Shown here piece by piece: positions 48,137-63,156 of a DNA stretch of 64,000 nucleotides. Source of the DNA: Archilochus colubris. Lineage: Eukaryota; Chordata; Aves; Apodiformes; Trochilidae. A model generated the notes under the pieces. The model did no database searches. It was given only the letters and a program-made list of their open reading frames with translations, and was not told the origin of the DNA. Made by a program: the position numbers and the translations under genes. The DNA is taken from the NCBI GenBank assembly GCA_023079485.1, contig CM041083.1, positions 151,236,552-151,300,551 of the forward strand, written 5' to 3'. How positions within the stretch are numbered: the stretch's first letter is position 1; every line of letters begins with the position of its first letter.

Positions 48137-51100
48137 GACTTTTTTGTGTGTATGTATGAATAATTTTATTCATATAACCCTTTTTATGTATATGTATGTA
48201 TCTTTGTGATTTATATAGATGTACATTTATTTATACGAACATGAAATGTCTCACATATAGATGTGCTTGAGTAAAATATACTTATACATATATATTAAAA
48301 TGTTTATTGAGAAACAGTAAGCAAGAGATAATGTTGAGAAACAGTAAGTCACTAGCAGTGTCCCCTGCCTGTCACAGAGACCTAGTCACTGAGCAGCTCA
48401 ATGACAATTTTTAGCACATAAAATGCCTCTTGAATACCCTAAAGCCAGGAACTCTGGGGCAGAAAGTAGTGCTCGTTAAGTTGTTACTTGCCAGGACATT
48501 GAAATAACCAAGGTAAGACTTTATCAACATGTCTTCTGGGTGAAGTTTGGTTTGTTTGCTTTTTTAAACCTTGAATTGTTCCCCCAAACACTTTTTAAAA
48601 TAACCATTTTTTCTTTTTCCCTAAAGGTTGTTAGTGAAAGAAAAAAAAAACTAAACAAACAAACAAAAGGTAAAACAATAGTTCTTTGTGACTGACCAAT
48701 GTGATTGACAACAAGACTTCATCCTTACAGGCTCACCAACTTTTAAACACAGCTCACAGTACCCCATACATTACTCTGAGGTATGCAGTAGGTGATAGGA
48801 TGCACATCTTCTACATTAGTATACACATGTAGTATATAAAGCAAAGCTAAAGTTTAGAGATTACTGCTAATAACTACTGGCTCACACTCAGGTTATGAAA
48901 TTATCAAATAACTTATCAATTTGTACTGCTAAATGGTGTAAGATGGCTACTGTCACAGCCAGCATCCTTCCAACCACTTCCCTGGGAGCACACATGATCA
49001 CTGAGCCATGCTGTGTTGTGCTAGACATGGCCTTCCTCTCCCGGTGGCATCAGAGACATAGAATGACCCTGAACTTGTGTTTACTAGAGTAGAGAGACCT
49101 TGAGAATTTGTCATCCTTCAAAACGGTAATTTTAAGGGAATTAAAAACTAGGATTCAGGTTTGCATGGTGAATACTTGAAAATGAGATGTGCTGAAACCT
49201 CTGAAGTGGTGACTGTCAGCTCCTCTCCGTGCTGGAAATTGTATGAGGAACAGCAGAAAGGGAGACCTTCCAGCACCACTGCTGTTTCCAGCCCCATGCA
49301 TCTCCTAAGTTGAAAAAAACTTTACTCGATATTAGCAAAGCCAAGTGTTAGTGATGGCAGGAAAGGAGAAAACAAAGATCTTTTTTAGTCATCCTGCAAT
49401 ATTTCTGCAAAGGGGAAGTAGTCCTCCTACAGTAAACACTTTCAGCTTCCACAGGTTATAAAATAATGCAAAATGGCATGAGCTAACATGAAATCACAAT
49501 TACAGTTTCAGACTGTTTTCAACAAACTGGAAAACTGCCTGCCTTGAGGAAACAATTTCTGCCTGTGATAAGAGTCTTCACTGTTCTTGGTAGTTTTTTT
49601 GATGCCTGTAAGGAGTTTCCTAATGATTTCAGGATTTCATTGATTTGCAGGTTAGTAGTTTTAAAGATTCACTACACAGCACAGTGAAATAATTTTTCAT
49701 GTAACTCAAAAAAAATTATCATAAATACAGATTATATCTGTCATGGTCTTCATAACAAAGCTGTTAATAAATCAAGTATTATCAACTTGTATGAACTAAT
49801 TTAAAGTGTTTTCTGGCAGCTAGCATAGAAATGCCCTAGAACAGACTCAACATAGTGAAACTACAAAATGATTCAATATCACCAAAGAATGAACTTAAGA
49901 TGCATGGAAATAAAAGGGCCCAAATTTCATTTTTCTTGTAAGTACAGACATTTCCTACAGACACTTCAAATAAGTTATGCACATGTTAAAAATTATCCCT
50001 CCTTTTTTTGTGACAGCTTCAAGCATTATTTTGCAATGACTGTTACATTAGATTGTGGCACTGTTTTTTATTTCTGCTATTGGTAATGTATTTTTCCATC
50101 TCTATAGCTTATTTTGCATTTTAGTGAGTGCAAAATCTGGGGGCTGTGTATTTCACGCTCACTTAAGGAAGGGCATGTTAGTTATACAGGATTTTTTAGT
50201 CCCTAAGGTATCTGCATGCTCCACTACATTTGCTTTCTCCTGACTTCTACCATTATTTGTATCAGAAATAAGATTTTTAAATCAAAGCTACAGAAAGAGG
50301 GGTTATTGGTTTTTTTGCTTGTTTTATGAAAAAATGAATCCCACAGCATTTTAAGATGTTCTGCCTTAGTATTATTTGTGCGTCTCATTCTGGTTCCCTG
50401 TTCTACATTACAGCTGGCAATTTGGGCTGTGGTGGGTTGAGAGGTATATTTTTCAAACAGATTTACTGTTCAACATGGTGTTTCTCTGCATCAGCTAACG
50501 TGGGCCAAATAGCATGAATGTGGAAAGAACTCAGCTAAAGTCAGCCCTCTAATTCCATGACCAAATTATTATTTATGGCAGTTCAAACCAAACCCAAACA
50601 AAACAAAGCCATCCTTCTGACTGCATTAGCCACATTGCCTCTTTGAAACAGTGGGAGCAAAGTCACTTTTGCAAGGACATGGCTTCAAAATATTTCATTA
50701 TCAACGTGGCTAGGTTTACCAATACCAAAATGAACGTCTGAACTTCACTCGGGTACAGGCATATCTGCTATCAGTGACATGGATTAGTGCTGTTTCTGTC
50801 ACATCTTACTCAAAAGGAACTGAGTGGTTTTATGGAGTTCCCTTTTTTAAATTTAGATGACTACAACCTTCACTGGCAAAATGCTGAAAATCCTACGCAA
50901 TCCTTAAGATACTAAGTTGGACCCAGTAAACCCAGACTTTGGGGACAATGGACTCATATTGGTTATGATTAAGAAAAGCTAACATGACAGAGTTCCAAAA
51001 ATAGGCATTACTCTTCACTCCTCCTAGTTTTTAGCCACAATGAACTTTCAATGAATTACACTGAATTCTCCTGTCAAGAAAAAGAAAATTAAAAGATCAA

Positions 51101-52775
51101 CTGCACCAAAATAAGACAGAAGTGAGAATTTGCTTTTACATGATATTCAAGCACCATGAGGCTCAGAAGCCACAAAAGATGCTTCAAAATCTTGTCATCT
51201 CTCCTGCCTTTTTTTGATCATGGTAAATCACAGTAGTAAAAAAGAACAGTACTTTATACAAAGAAGTCATGCAAAGATAAACAGACCAAGTCAAGCATCT
51301 GTAAAAAAAAAGTTCTCTACTGCAACAAGTGGCTAATAGGATCAAAAAGGCATAAGGTATATGCCAGCTTCTGCCTATAGATAACTTTTGCCTTCAGAAG
51401 TGATTGAAGGGATTATATCAGGCTATGACACATCATCAAATTGACTGCTATGTAAAAAGCAATGTTGCCTAAGTCATGAAATAAAATTAAGAACTATTAA
51501 AAACAAGAAGACATGCCACTTATCAATTGCTGAAGTCTGAGCAAGTAGTCAGGGTTATCATTGTGTGCTCCTTTGATTTCATACTACTCCTTCAGCATCT
51601 GACAGTGGTGGGTCTCAGATGTATAGTATTATACCACGTCTCTCCAGACTGATGCAGTGCTATCACTCCTATGTTCTTATATTGAATATAAGGTGTTTTT
51701 TACATATACATAGATGTATGTGTATATATATATATACACATCCAGTACATTTAAGATCTAGAGATCCTTGAGCTGCAAATTTTAATATAATGAAAACTAA
51801 GACCTGCAAAATCTATTTTTTAGTCCTCCTTACAGCATTAATAAAGAAAAAAGACAAAAGATAAATATGATAATTTCATTAGATAGAGCACATCTGTCCA
51901 AACTCCCAGGTTTGGTTTTTTTTTCATTAAAAATACAATAGAAATGAGTCATAATCAACCACTTATATCCCCTGACACCAGCATCTTAAATATTCTCTTA
52001 CACTTATCTCTGAGTTCATATTTTTTTTCTAATTTTACTTCATGTCTGGATTTTCCCTGCTTCATCATGACTTCTGTCCTTGTATTCCAAGGACACAATT
52101 TTCCCAGGAAGAATGCCTATGATTTTTCTTAACAAGAAGTAGAATGAAAACTTAATTTCATCCTCCTATATTTCAAATACTAAAACACAAGACTTTTTTT
52201 TTTAAAATAGTCACCTTTCAATGTTTGAGATCACTCCTTTCTGCTTTTATTTCTACTTCTCTAATTTAATTTCAGCATAACATTCTGATTTGTTTCAAGA
52301 TCTTAACTATTGATTTGACATAATAATGGCTCAAAATCAACTCTTATTTTTCATGTTTATCCTGACAGCTTTTTTCTATGTCTTTGAACAATTCCAACCT
52401 CCTCCTCAGATACAAAACTCAAGATTTATCTCAAGTGGTAGCTCTAGATCCTTATCTTCAGGATATCTCCTTGCAGACTCTTTCAGCAAACCTTTTAATA
52501 AGTGACACAGCCTGAGAATTCCCCAGATTCTGAACCTGTATCTTGTTCCAATGCAACATCCTTTTCTCCATCATTTATAAAAGCTGTTTCACCTGCTTAT
52601 TCACTTCTCTTCAATATAATGCTATTCCCTACTAGAAAAATTGCATGCATTTTGCACTAGGGAAGGAAAAGTCTGAACTGTCCTTTTTCATGTATCTCAG
52701 AAGTCCCTTTTGCTGAAGTCCATAGATCAGTTTGACAGAAGAGCAAGATATAGCAAAAATGGTCCTGAAACAGAC

Positions 52776-52838
52776 TTTTTTTTTTTTTTTTTTTTTTTTA
52801 CTTTTTTTTTTTTTTTTTTTTTTACTTTTTTTTTTTTT
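52776..52838. repeat. Interrupted poly-T array (T24-AC-T22-AC-T13)
   Basis: T runs of 24, 22 and 13 are separated by the dinucleotide AC. The first run is also preceded by AC, giving a tandem period of about 24-26 bp. The minus strand translates as a poly-Lys frame, which is an artefact of the repeat. Confidence 0.85.
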
Positions 52839-55732
52839 CAGTTTTAGCAATCAATCCCTAAAATCCTAAAATACTGTGGAGGGAAGAGTCCCCATGAAAC
52901 CTCTTGGAAAAGATGTACAACATAAAATCTAACACTCCCATTATAGGCAATCAGAATGTTTATAGTCTTCTTTTAAATACAGCTTCATTCCTCTGCTTAG
53001 AACATGATGTGAGCAGTACAGATTGAAAGCACTGCTGGAATATGATTGACTGGCTTCCTAAAATATGCCATTTAAGTACTTGGGCATCTGATGACATTAA
53101 TGAGAATTCAAACAACTTAAAGAATTAAATTAACTTTTTCCCCCTCAAATCACCAGGAATGTAATTCCTTCCTTGCTCTTTTTGTGTATAAATCTGAAGA
53201 AATAATATATATTTCCAACTAGATTTGGTATAGCTTGGTAATTTTCTAGTTTCCCAGGTTATATGGGTATACCACAGGACAAAGATTATCTTTCCAAAAA
53301 TGCAGTCAGACATGATCTTTGACTGCAGTCCCCATAGATACTAACCAACCTGTCCTCAGCAAATACCCAAATTGAATTCACATTTGCTGCTCAAGAACAG
53401 CTACGTGATAGCATTCCTTTAAAAAAAAAATGCAGTTTCATTTCCAGTCAGACATTTCAAAAAGGATAGATCCATTCAAAAATTGTATACAGATGTCTAG
53501 CTCCTGGTCTTCTGTAAGATTTTTCTGTTCTCCAGAAGAGTAGGGAAGACTCATCTTTCTTCAGTCACCTTGCTGACGTATTATCTCTTTATCAATGTTA
53601 TTAGAGTTTCATTCTTGGGCATTCTTTGGTCATTTGAGTCCTTACAAACAGAATTATGCTACTATGGCATCTGGAAAATGATGCTGCATAGTTTGTTGAG
53701 ACAGTATTTTTATTGACCTGTGTTATGGCACCTATATTACCAAGTGAGCCATTTTAAAATTAAGCATTTGATTGATAAAAAAAAATTCAATCTAACTAAT
53801 TATTGTCACTCAATTCTTAACTTTTATATTAATTAAAATAACACATAAAATTTTTTATGATATAGCATTTCTTTGTCTGCTACTCAAAATCTTGTGTATG
53901 GAATAATAATGAAAGAAAATGAGATCTACCTCAGCATGCTTATTAGAAGTCTGGAGAAAATAACAATAATTGAAACACACAAACAAACAAATTAAAACAA
54001 CAATAAAACCACCATACAAGCATAAAACTATGCCACTGTGGAAGCAACACTAGATCTAGTACTTTTATACCACTTACAGACAAATTAATTCCAGGAACAC
54101 AGTTAAGACATAGCTTTTAGGAAGCTTTTTATTACAGGAGTCCAAGGCACAGGCCTATCACATAGAGAAACAATGAAAATCAATTTAAAGAAGACTTCAT
54201 TTCTGGAAAACTCCTCTCTGATATGTTTGAATAGTGTAATACAAGATTTTTGACTTATGACAAGGTGTATCAGTTACCATCTGCTTGATACAAAGATTAT
54301 AATCATATATAAGGTTATTAATTAGAGTCTCTTGACTGACAAAATATTTTAAGGTTAGGAGCCAGATGGAAGATTTGAGAAATTTCATCCCTAAAAAATT
54401 TAGGAGTCATAATCTTAAAAACTCTACTTAATAATAATCTTCATTTTCAGAGCCTGAGGGCACACAAAATCTCATTTTGTCTTGGTACAACTTCTATCAT
54501 CCTGAAAATAATATTAATCTGAGGGTAATTCTGTCAATAAAAACAATGAAGTCATTAAGTAGAATTTTATACCTTACTGGCTAGAATGCAGGATTTCCCA
54601 CATAGCAGATCATGAAAGAATAATTACAGATACTAATTTACCAGGTACAGGACTGACTGACTGACAGAGACCACTTGGTGGGAAATACAGGGTTGCACAG
54701 TGCACATTATGAATTCTCCAGTTTTACCCAGCTGGCAGAGAAAAAGGCAAAAAGGAAGGAAGGGACAGTAGAAACAAAAGCTGCTGTAATGTCTTTCACT
54801 CTCTTGTTGAATCTTACTGTATTTAGTGCTGTCATTCAACATTACCTCATCTGTTTCATTATAGAAATCTTTTCTCATGCTCTTACTGCTTAAGTGAAAC
54901 TAGAGTTTTATTTCATACACATTTGTGACAGCTTTACACTGAATAATGGTTATTCAAGTCACGAATATGGAAAGCACAATATGCTGTGCTGACCCACACT
55001 TTACTGTTACAAACTTGACAGCTTTCTTGTAGGTTTTAGATTCACTACTAGCTTATGGAATTCAGATGTAGCATATTTAGAAAAAAATAAGGTGAAAACT
55101 GACAAAGATATGAATTCCTTGTCTTCTCCAAGTGGTTAGTTACCACTATGTCTAGGAAAACTCATGACTTACTAATGACTACAACTATTATCCCTAATAC
55201 ATGTTCTATGTATATAGAGAGCTACATGACATAAATGGATCTTTTTTTGGATGGCGACACTTCTCAGCAGGACACCAGACAGGAGTGCTGCATGGCATCT
55301 CTCTCATTCACTTGGAGGTGGCTGTCAAAAGCAGGGATTGGCACCTGACCCATCCAAGTTATGTTTGCTCCCTTAAGAAAAGTTCTGTTCCAGCTGGAGG
55401 AACAGGGAAACTTAAGTCCTAACAAAACTAGAAGTTAATATAGCAGAGAGAACTGAAGGACTATGAGTAAATCTATCCAAAGTGCTACTGACATTCAAGA
55501 AAGGAGATATTACAAAACTAGCACTCCTGCCAGAAAGCAGTTCTTTACCATAAAAACCTGAATAGCACATAGAAAATATAATCCCCTATGTAATGCATAC
55601 AGACACAGAAACACTTTTCAATTTTTATCTTGGCATCTGAAAATGAAGCATTTTTTTCTTTAACTTACCAATCGAGTTTTTAGAAACATTTACAACATAC
55701 AAAATAGACAGCTTGGCAACAATTTTTAAAAA

Positions 55733-55783
55733 ATTATTATTATTAATATTACTATTATTATTATTGTTGTTGTTGTTATTATA
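55733..55783. repeat. (ATT)n/(GTT)n microsatellite
   Basis: ATT units change into GTT units and back to ATT over about 50 bp, an imperfect trinucleotide array. Confidence 0.85.
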
Positions 55784-58766
55784 TTTTCAACAGATTTGAC
55801 CTAGGAGTGATTACCATAATTTTTCATTCAGGATTGCTTAGCAATTTTCTAAGTGGGCACTGCCATGTGCTAACCAGTCCTTTATCTCCTCAGCACAATT
55901 TCCTGAGTATCCAAAGCACAACGAACCATTCGCTCCTAAGAAAATACCTGTGTCAGCTTCAGAACTTGCTAGGATAGGTTTTAGAAGTGAGGTGAAGACT
56001 TGTCTTCAGTAACTATGAACCATAGCTTTGCACTGGGGAATGCAAAGCATTCCCAAGGAGCTGGTTTTAGATCTCTTTGTTGACAGATAGATGAAGATGT
56101 GTTAATTTCACTTCTGTGATCATGTGTTTAATAATATCTAGTAGGTCTGACTGCTTAATTTTCTACAAACCATCTATGTTTAAGAAATACAGTGAATCCT
56201 GCAATGGATTCAACACAGCTCGTAGTACAGATGTAGCACATCTGTCAGACCAAATGTAATCTAACTAGAAAAAAACAGGCTATGGACAGCTCTGGGATAG
56301 TACATGAATAAAAGAAGAGTTGATGGTAGACAGGAGAGGAATTAAGATGATTTTGTTACGGATGTGATTCTGTTCATAATCATGAAAGATGCAGTGCATT
56401 TATAGAAGGTATGGAGTGTCTGGAAAGCAGAAGGTTTGGGAAGGAAACCTGAGAAGGTATGAAGCAAAAGTCAGTTTTTTAAAGAAGCAATAAAATTACT
56501 CCTATTGACTTTAACAGGCTTTAGACTAATCTGTTTTCCAAGAAAAAGGATTTATAGTTGTGCTTGAAATAAGAATATCTGTTTGTTGGCATATTTAGCA
56601 AACTGTCAGATAGTACTGTGAATTCATTTCCACAAATCTCTACAAAAAAAGACGAATCTCGAAACACAAAATATTGCCTTTTCATATTTTATAAATGGGA
56701 CACAATTTAACCCTTAGATAACAAACTTTAAGCAGCACCTTATGTGATCACTAAATTTTGACATAGAATTATTTGCCTGTGCTGTAAGAACTCTGCAGAA
56801 ATGGAAGTTTTCTAGCAGTGGCAGGAAAAGCATGCCAGTAATTTGCCAAGGACTGTCAATAACACTTAATCATCATTTATATACTACTACTGCAATATTT
56901 CATCAGCTCAAAAAGCTGAAACTCCTTTAAATGTCTGACCCTGAAGATGCTAGATGTGAATTTCTGGTTTTAAGCAGCAAATTCAGAAGCCCAGTAGTCA
57001 CAGTTTCACCACGGATTTCCAGCATGATCATTCCTCAAAATCATACTAATAAATTACACTTCTATCACAGTTAAACTACACACTATATGAAGGGCAAAAA
57101 TCTACTTGAGAACCAAAAGAGACAGATTTTGAGATAGCAATGAAATGTGATCCTTGCATGAAAATTAAGAGAAAAGCAGCAGAGATTTTGTGGCTTATTA
57201 GTGCAAACCCACTTCTAGATGCAATAGAACAAGATAACATGCTCCTTAACAACACCTGATTCAAACTGTCAGCACAAGGCTGGTCCTTAAGCTTCCCCCC
57301 ACAACCTGTTCATTAGCCTGGACATTTTCCTATGTTTAAGTATTTCCAGATGAAGAAGGAGGCTCAGAATTTTTGCTTGTCGAGGCAAGGTTTGCATCAG
57401 GTAGTAAGAATTCAGAGGACAATTTTAAAAAGTGTCTGCATTTATAAAACTTGAAGTGTTTGAAAACACAAGCCCTTAATAAGAAAAGCGACTCCATTTT
57501 TTTTTGGTGTGCCATCACAGGCTACACCGTTTATAGGCTCTAATTCAAATCCCCACAGTAAAAGCTTCCCTCAAAACTGGATTCAATGACTGAAAATTAA
57601 CATCAGCATTTTTGAGAGATTTTCTCATGGACAGATCCTATGAAACTGGACACGGAAACAGGAAACCAAATTCCAGACACAGTCTTGAGATATTCATTAG
57701 GGCACGTTTTTAGCAAGAGAGTCCAAAATAAATCCTCCTCCTTCCTAGGAGGCCTCAGTATTACCTAGGTTAGCATGAAACTGTGCATACATTGCCAGGT
57801 AATCCTGCTGTTAAATTAATTCTGCAAAAGAGACAAAATGACTGAAACAGGAAAACAGATTTATGTTGCATATTGTAGATTTCAGTTATCTGCTTCCAAA
57901 CCATTGGACTGCTTGCATCTCTCTCTCCACAGAGTCAGCCACTCTGCTTCTAGTTTAATGTATAAAGCAGCAGAAACCACAGACCGACCACAAAGTACTT
58001 GAAACTGCAATGGGCTTTTTTTGGTTGGTTGCTCTTAATGTTGAAGTTTTGCTTCCATGCAGCCCAAAGCAATCTACCATGCATTTCTTGAACAATTAGC
58101 TTGTCAGCTTTTAATAGAGATCCTGTCCAGTTATCAAAAGAAGGAGCTCCTATACTTCTCTGCTCCCCACACTTGAGATTGTTGCTTGATCTGGATTTGG
58201 GCTCCTTAGCCTTATTCTTTTGCTAGGGCCACCCTCAGGTTTCCAGCAAATCCTTTCCTTATGTGACAAACAAGCTGTTTGATTTTATTTCTGCAGCTAT
58301 TCAGAACAATCATTTGAGATCTAGCTGAACAAAAGGAACCTAATGATAATTTCATCAATGCAAAGTCTAAGAAAGCATCATTGCTCTTCTGCAAAGGCCT
58401 TAATATATTGGTGCAGGAAGGTCATGGAGGAATGTTTAAGAGACTTTCTGCAAACTTTGCAAAAAACACATGAAAAGCTCCCATGTTCAGATATCGCCAC
58501 TGATCCCAACACTCATTCACAGTTCTTTCACAGCAGATGCAATCTTCATTTAAAAAGCTTCTGTTCAGCACTGAGAACCTTCTCCAAAAATTAAAATCTG
58601 CTCAAACAAAGTGCAAATGCTTACAAGTCTGATTCAGATCTTATAGCAAACTATAGTAAATTAGTTTGGATAAACATATTTTGGAGCAGAAGTACAATCA
58701 CATGGCTATTAAAAAAAAGATTTCTGCTTTTTTTAAAAAAAATGTTTTATGATACATTGTATGTAA

Positions 58767-58804
58767 TTTTTTTATTTTATTTTTTTTTATTTTTTTTTTT
58801 TTTT
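58767..58804. repeat. T-rich tract with single A interruptions
   Basis: T runs of 4 to 17 are separated by single A bases. It may be a slippage-prone tract or the reverse complement of an old poly-A tail. No element body is recognised next to it. Confidence 0.75.
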
Positions 58805-61800
58805 ATAACTGTGAGGACCAGATGACAAAAAATCTGGTCTCATCCCTGGTGGTATGCAGACTTATTAAAGTATAGTAACCTTGTACATTCCATTTGCCTG
58901 ATGTACCCATAGGCACTGGGGTGTGTGGTTATTTTGTTTTAATTTCCAAAAAGCAAAAAAAATTGCAATTTTAGAAAGAGGCTTTCAAAGGCTGCTCAGG
59001 AAGAACTATAAATTAAACTATGTGTGCCCAGATTTTTTTATAAACTGCACAAAGTGTAGTTCATCAAAATGTCTGTTATATGAATCATATCAGGAACACA
59101 CCTGTAGGAAATCACAGGGTTTTGCCTAAAATTCTCAGCACTAACACAACTGTGCTAAATCCCCAGGGAAAAAGGGAAAAATCTTGGCCAAAAATATAGC
59201 AAAATTTTATGAAGAACACAGTTATTATGGAGTAATAGCATTCAATTTAACTCAGTTTCCTGATCTAGTGGGCTGTACATTCAAACCATCACTGACATTT
59301 CACAGACATGGAATGAAAAAACGGTGATCAGATCCTTGCAAATCCCACATCTTATTTCTGCCGTATGCACTCACAATGCGTGCAGTTTCAGAGTTCTCTC
59401 AAACATTATTTCAGCAACTTAGCAATTTGGAAGTCTTTTAAATGGAGTAGGAGTTTCCTGTATCTTTCCCTTTTGATTGCTCCCTCCTCTCATTTTGCCC
59501 TTGTCTCAACTATTACAGTGCTTGTATTGAGGCTTCCTGTAGCAGGAGCCTGATTTTGATGCACAGTCCTCATTCTCTGGGATATAGAGGAGGACTGTTT
59601 CTCAGGGGACTGCACAGCACTGCTCTGTCCTCCTTTTGACTCCGTGTGATTTTTCAAGTATGAAAGGAAGACAATTCCCCCCTTTGTGAGATTCTGTATC
59701 TCTTTATGGTTCAGCCTTTTTCTTGCTCTGAAGCCTTATTTCTAGGTCTCTATAACTCGAGAGAATTTGCAAGAAATATGGATTTGAACACACAGCTGGT
59801 GTAATAAAGGTACCTAATTAGTTCTTTTCCTCCTTTTTAATCACTACAGCATCCCAGCCATTACTTAGAGCATAAAGAAAAACAATTATCTTTAAAGAAT
59901 TACTTTTTCCCACACATAAACCACATGCCACAGAAAGGCTGCAACTTTGTTTATATTAGGACTGAATGAAGAAGTAACTCTCAGTGAAAGATCCTGAATT
60001 TATTTCAAGAGTCTTTTTGGTCACTTTCAGACTGCATGAAAACACAAGTGTCTGTCTACAGAGCCTATTAACTGCTTGTTCCAGCTCAGATAAAGAGACA
60101 TTAAATAATTCTATAACTATTTCCTGAAAAACATTTGACATTGGAGAATCCAGACTAACATTTGCATCTTCCTTCACCTTCACATCCAACTCCACTTTCT
60201 GTCTAGGAAATCTGGTGAAGCTACAGGCTCCTAGGGAGGTGTGGAGAACAAAAGGAGTACATTTTCCATACAAAATAAAAACGATTACTTCCTTTTATCA
60301 GTCTTACTGAAAAGTAAAATTGACATCATAAGGCTTACAAGCCAAACCACTACTAGTTCTATAGCACTCAAAAATAACACAGATCATCCACGAGGTTTAC
60401 CTCAAGTGCACTCAGCAAAGTAGGCAGCTAGGTAAGTACAACACTACAGCAGACGTAGTGCCATGAGGGATAAAGGAGATTGTTACCTTGGAAATTATGA
60501 AGCTGAGGTTGCAGTAAAATAAAGCAGGAAGGAAGCTGCAGACTACAGGACACAACAGCTCATCTCCTTCTTCAGAGTGTCCTATTGCCCCTTCCTGTCT
60601 CTAACTGCCTGTGAAAGCTTTACAAAAATGGGAGATAGGTGGTCAAAGCCAGCTTGACCCTTCCTGCAATTTGGGACACAAATAAGGCATATTTATTACA
60701 CTTCCTGAAATCATAAAATTGATGTATGTCCCCAAAAAACCTTCATGTCTCCTGCTAATAAATTTGGACAGCTTTAGGTTCCATCTTTTAATTACCAGGG
60801 TGAAGAGCAATAGAATGATTCTTTCCTTGAATTACGTGACCATCTACTTTACATGCAATGTCTGAGCATCATATGCCTTAATTTATCCTATTTTTTGCCT
60901 GCTATTATCCATATATATCACATGAAGCTGCATGTACAGATATGACTATGAATGCCTGAACATCTGGCCTTTATAAGACATCTGTCATCCCATCCTCTTT
61001 ATTTTTTGTGAGCTATAACAGCAATGTCTTCTATATTGCATGGGACTGACTGCTTGAGCTACACAACACTGCCCTTAACTTTGGAATCAGCTCCACATTT
61101 TCACACACCTGAAGTCATTATAAAATTAACTGCAAGCCATCGAGGCTCCAACTTACCACCACTACTCTGATAACTGGTTGTTGTTATTTAGAGTCTTTAT
61201 GTACACTGAACTAATGGGCTGACTGGCATGTTAAATAAAACAATCAACACATGTTTTGAAAGAATTCAAACTAATGCTAACAGACCAAATGCACCCCGAA
61301 AAAAAAAAATAATCTTTGCAAGGAAAGAGTATTGACAACATTTGTCAGTCTAAACACTTTCTGGCAATAGCTCAGCTTGTTAACAGGCAATGAAAGACTG
61401 CTCTATTAAGCCCAGGGTGATGTTAAAATGGTTTCATACAAGACGACAGCAATTTTCCTTACCACCAAGTGAGGCTGCCTGTTGAGAAAGGCTGTGGCAC
61501 ACTGCAGGTCTTTGATATTCATAGGTATTGATTGTAATGAGGAAGACATTTTATTGCTATCTAGCATTATACAGAGTTGCATGAACAGATATCTTTTTAT
61601 TAAAAGCTAGAAGTCATATAAAATTACTTAGACTACTGCTTAGTTTAATAGCAGTTCCTTTTAATTTTAACTGATGCTAGGTTCCATACAAATAATAAAA
61701 TAAATTACATAATCCTTTGTTTTTAATTTAAAACCAGCCTTTGAAAAGGAGAAGGTTTCATAAACACTGCTATCACTCCCATCAATAAAGTGTTTTTCCT

Positions 61801-63120
61801 GACCAGAACTAGATTAATTTTTGGTACTAAGTGAAATTCTGAATTCTTGGCAGTCACCCAAGTGTGTGGGAACTTGGCCTCGGTAAATATTGAAAGAAAA
61901 CCTTAATGAGGCATTAAAGAATAACAAGGCACAACAGAAAAGAGTGTCCACCAACAGAGAGGGAAATATAAACCTGGTTAGTGTCCAGAGGAGAAGAGTA
62001 AATTACAGCCTTGGCTCTTTGAAGTCATTCTGCATTCTGTGGACTCCAGCCCTCATGTTCCACAGTAGTATCTTTTTATCTGGATATCAATGTCAGCATT
62101 CTAAAATAAATCTCTGTTGTAGGGATGTTTTAAACTTCCCAGTTTACATCTCCTGCTAGCTAAAACCTGGCTGATCCTGTACATGGGAACAAGTTTTATA
62201 CTGTTTCATACAGCAGTTAGATTTTAGTGCCTAGATAATTTGCCTCCCTGCTAGAGGTGGGAGATCTCTGATGAAAGCAAACCTCTGAAAGAAGTTTTAG
62301 GTGGAACTCGTCCACGACCAGCATTCAAAAGATGTTGAATTCTAGCTGTCATAGCTGATGGTGTGGCTGCAGCTTTGCCCTCTCCCATACCAAGATGTGA
62401 AAGAGATTGCTGCTTTAATAGCACATTATCCCCATAATTTTGTACTTCTAGGAATTAAGAATTTGACATTCAATGAATTCTGGTCTAAGTTAATTCTCCC
62501 TGGCATACACGCCTCTGATAACCTGTCAAGAGTCTGTATCTCTGTCTGTATTTGTTTATGACAAAACATACTGTATATCCAACATTCTCCTTCTAGAGCA
62601 GTGCAAAATTTTGGCTCATGGAAAGGACATCACAGGTCGACAATGAAAGGAAGCCCTTTCCAGATAAATTTACTGCAGAAATATCTGCAGCTGCAGAGAG
62701 TTATGCTAGAAGACAAGACATTCTTGGTCACTAAATAATGATGCCTGCTATTTGCATGATTAATACAAATGTAACTGTTTTAATATCCCTGCATGATTTT
62801 GAAAGGACTCTGTTGGAGCACACCTGATCTGCTGCAGTTTCACTTCAGTCAATTTCCATTCAGTTTAACAGAATCAAACCAGTGTAAGGAAAATGTGAAA
62901 GGAGGACCAGTGATCTAGACTAAAATGCTTCACAGTGAGTCTCAGTCTGTATATGCATGGATGTACATGCTGGATTCTTCATTCATATGGGAGCAAGGTG
63001 ACACTCTGCACCCAGGAATACTTGCATAGTTTTCATTTTCATCATTGTGCATTGATATGTATAGTGTCAAGATCAGCAAATAAGATTTCCCCTACATGTT
63101 CTTTTATTCTGTCTTCCTTG

Positions 63121-63156
63121 TTCCTTGATTTCCTTGATTTCCTTGATTTCCTTGTT
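63121..63156. repeat. 9-bp tandem array (TTCCTTGAT)
   Basis: Three perfect units and a fourth with one change (TTCCTTGTT) lie in tandem. A further partial unit precedes at 63113-63120. Because the period is a multiple of three, a chance frame (62935-63240) reads as repeated Phe-Leu-Asp. Confidence 0.9.
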
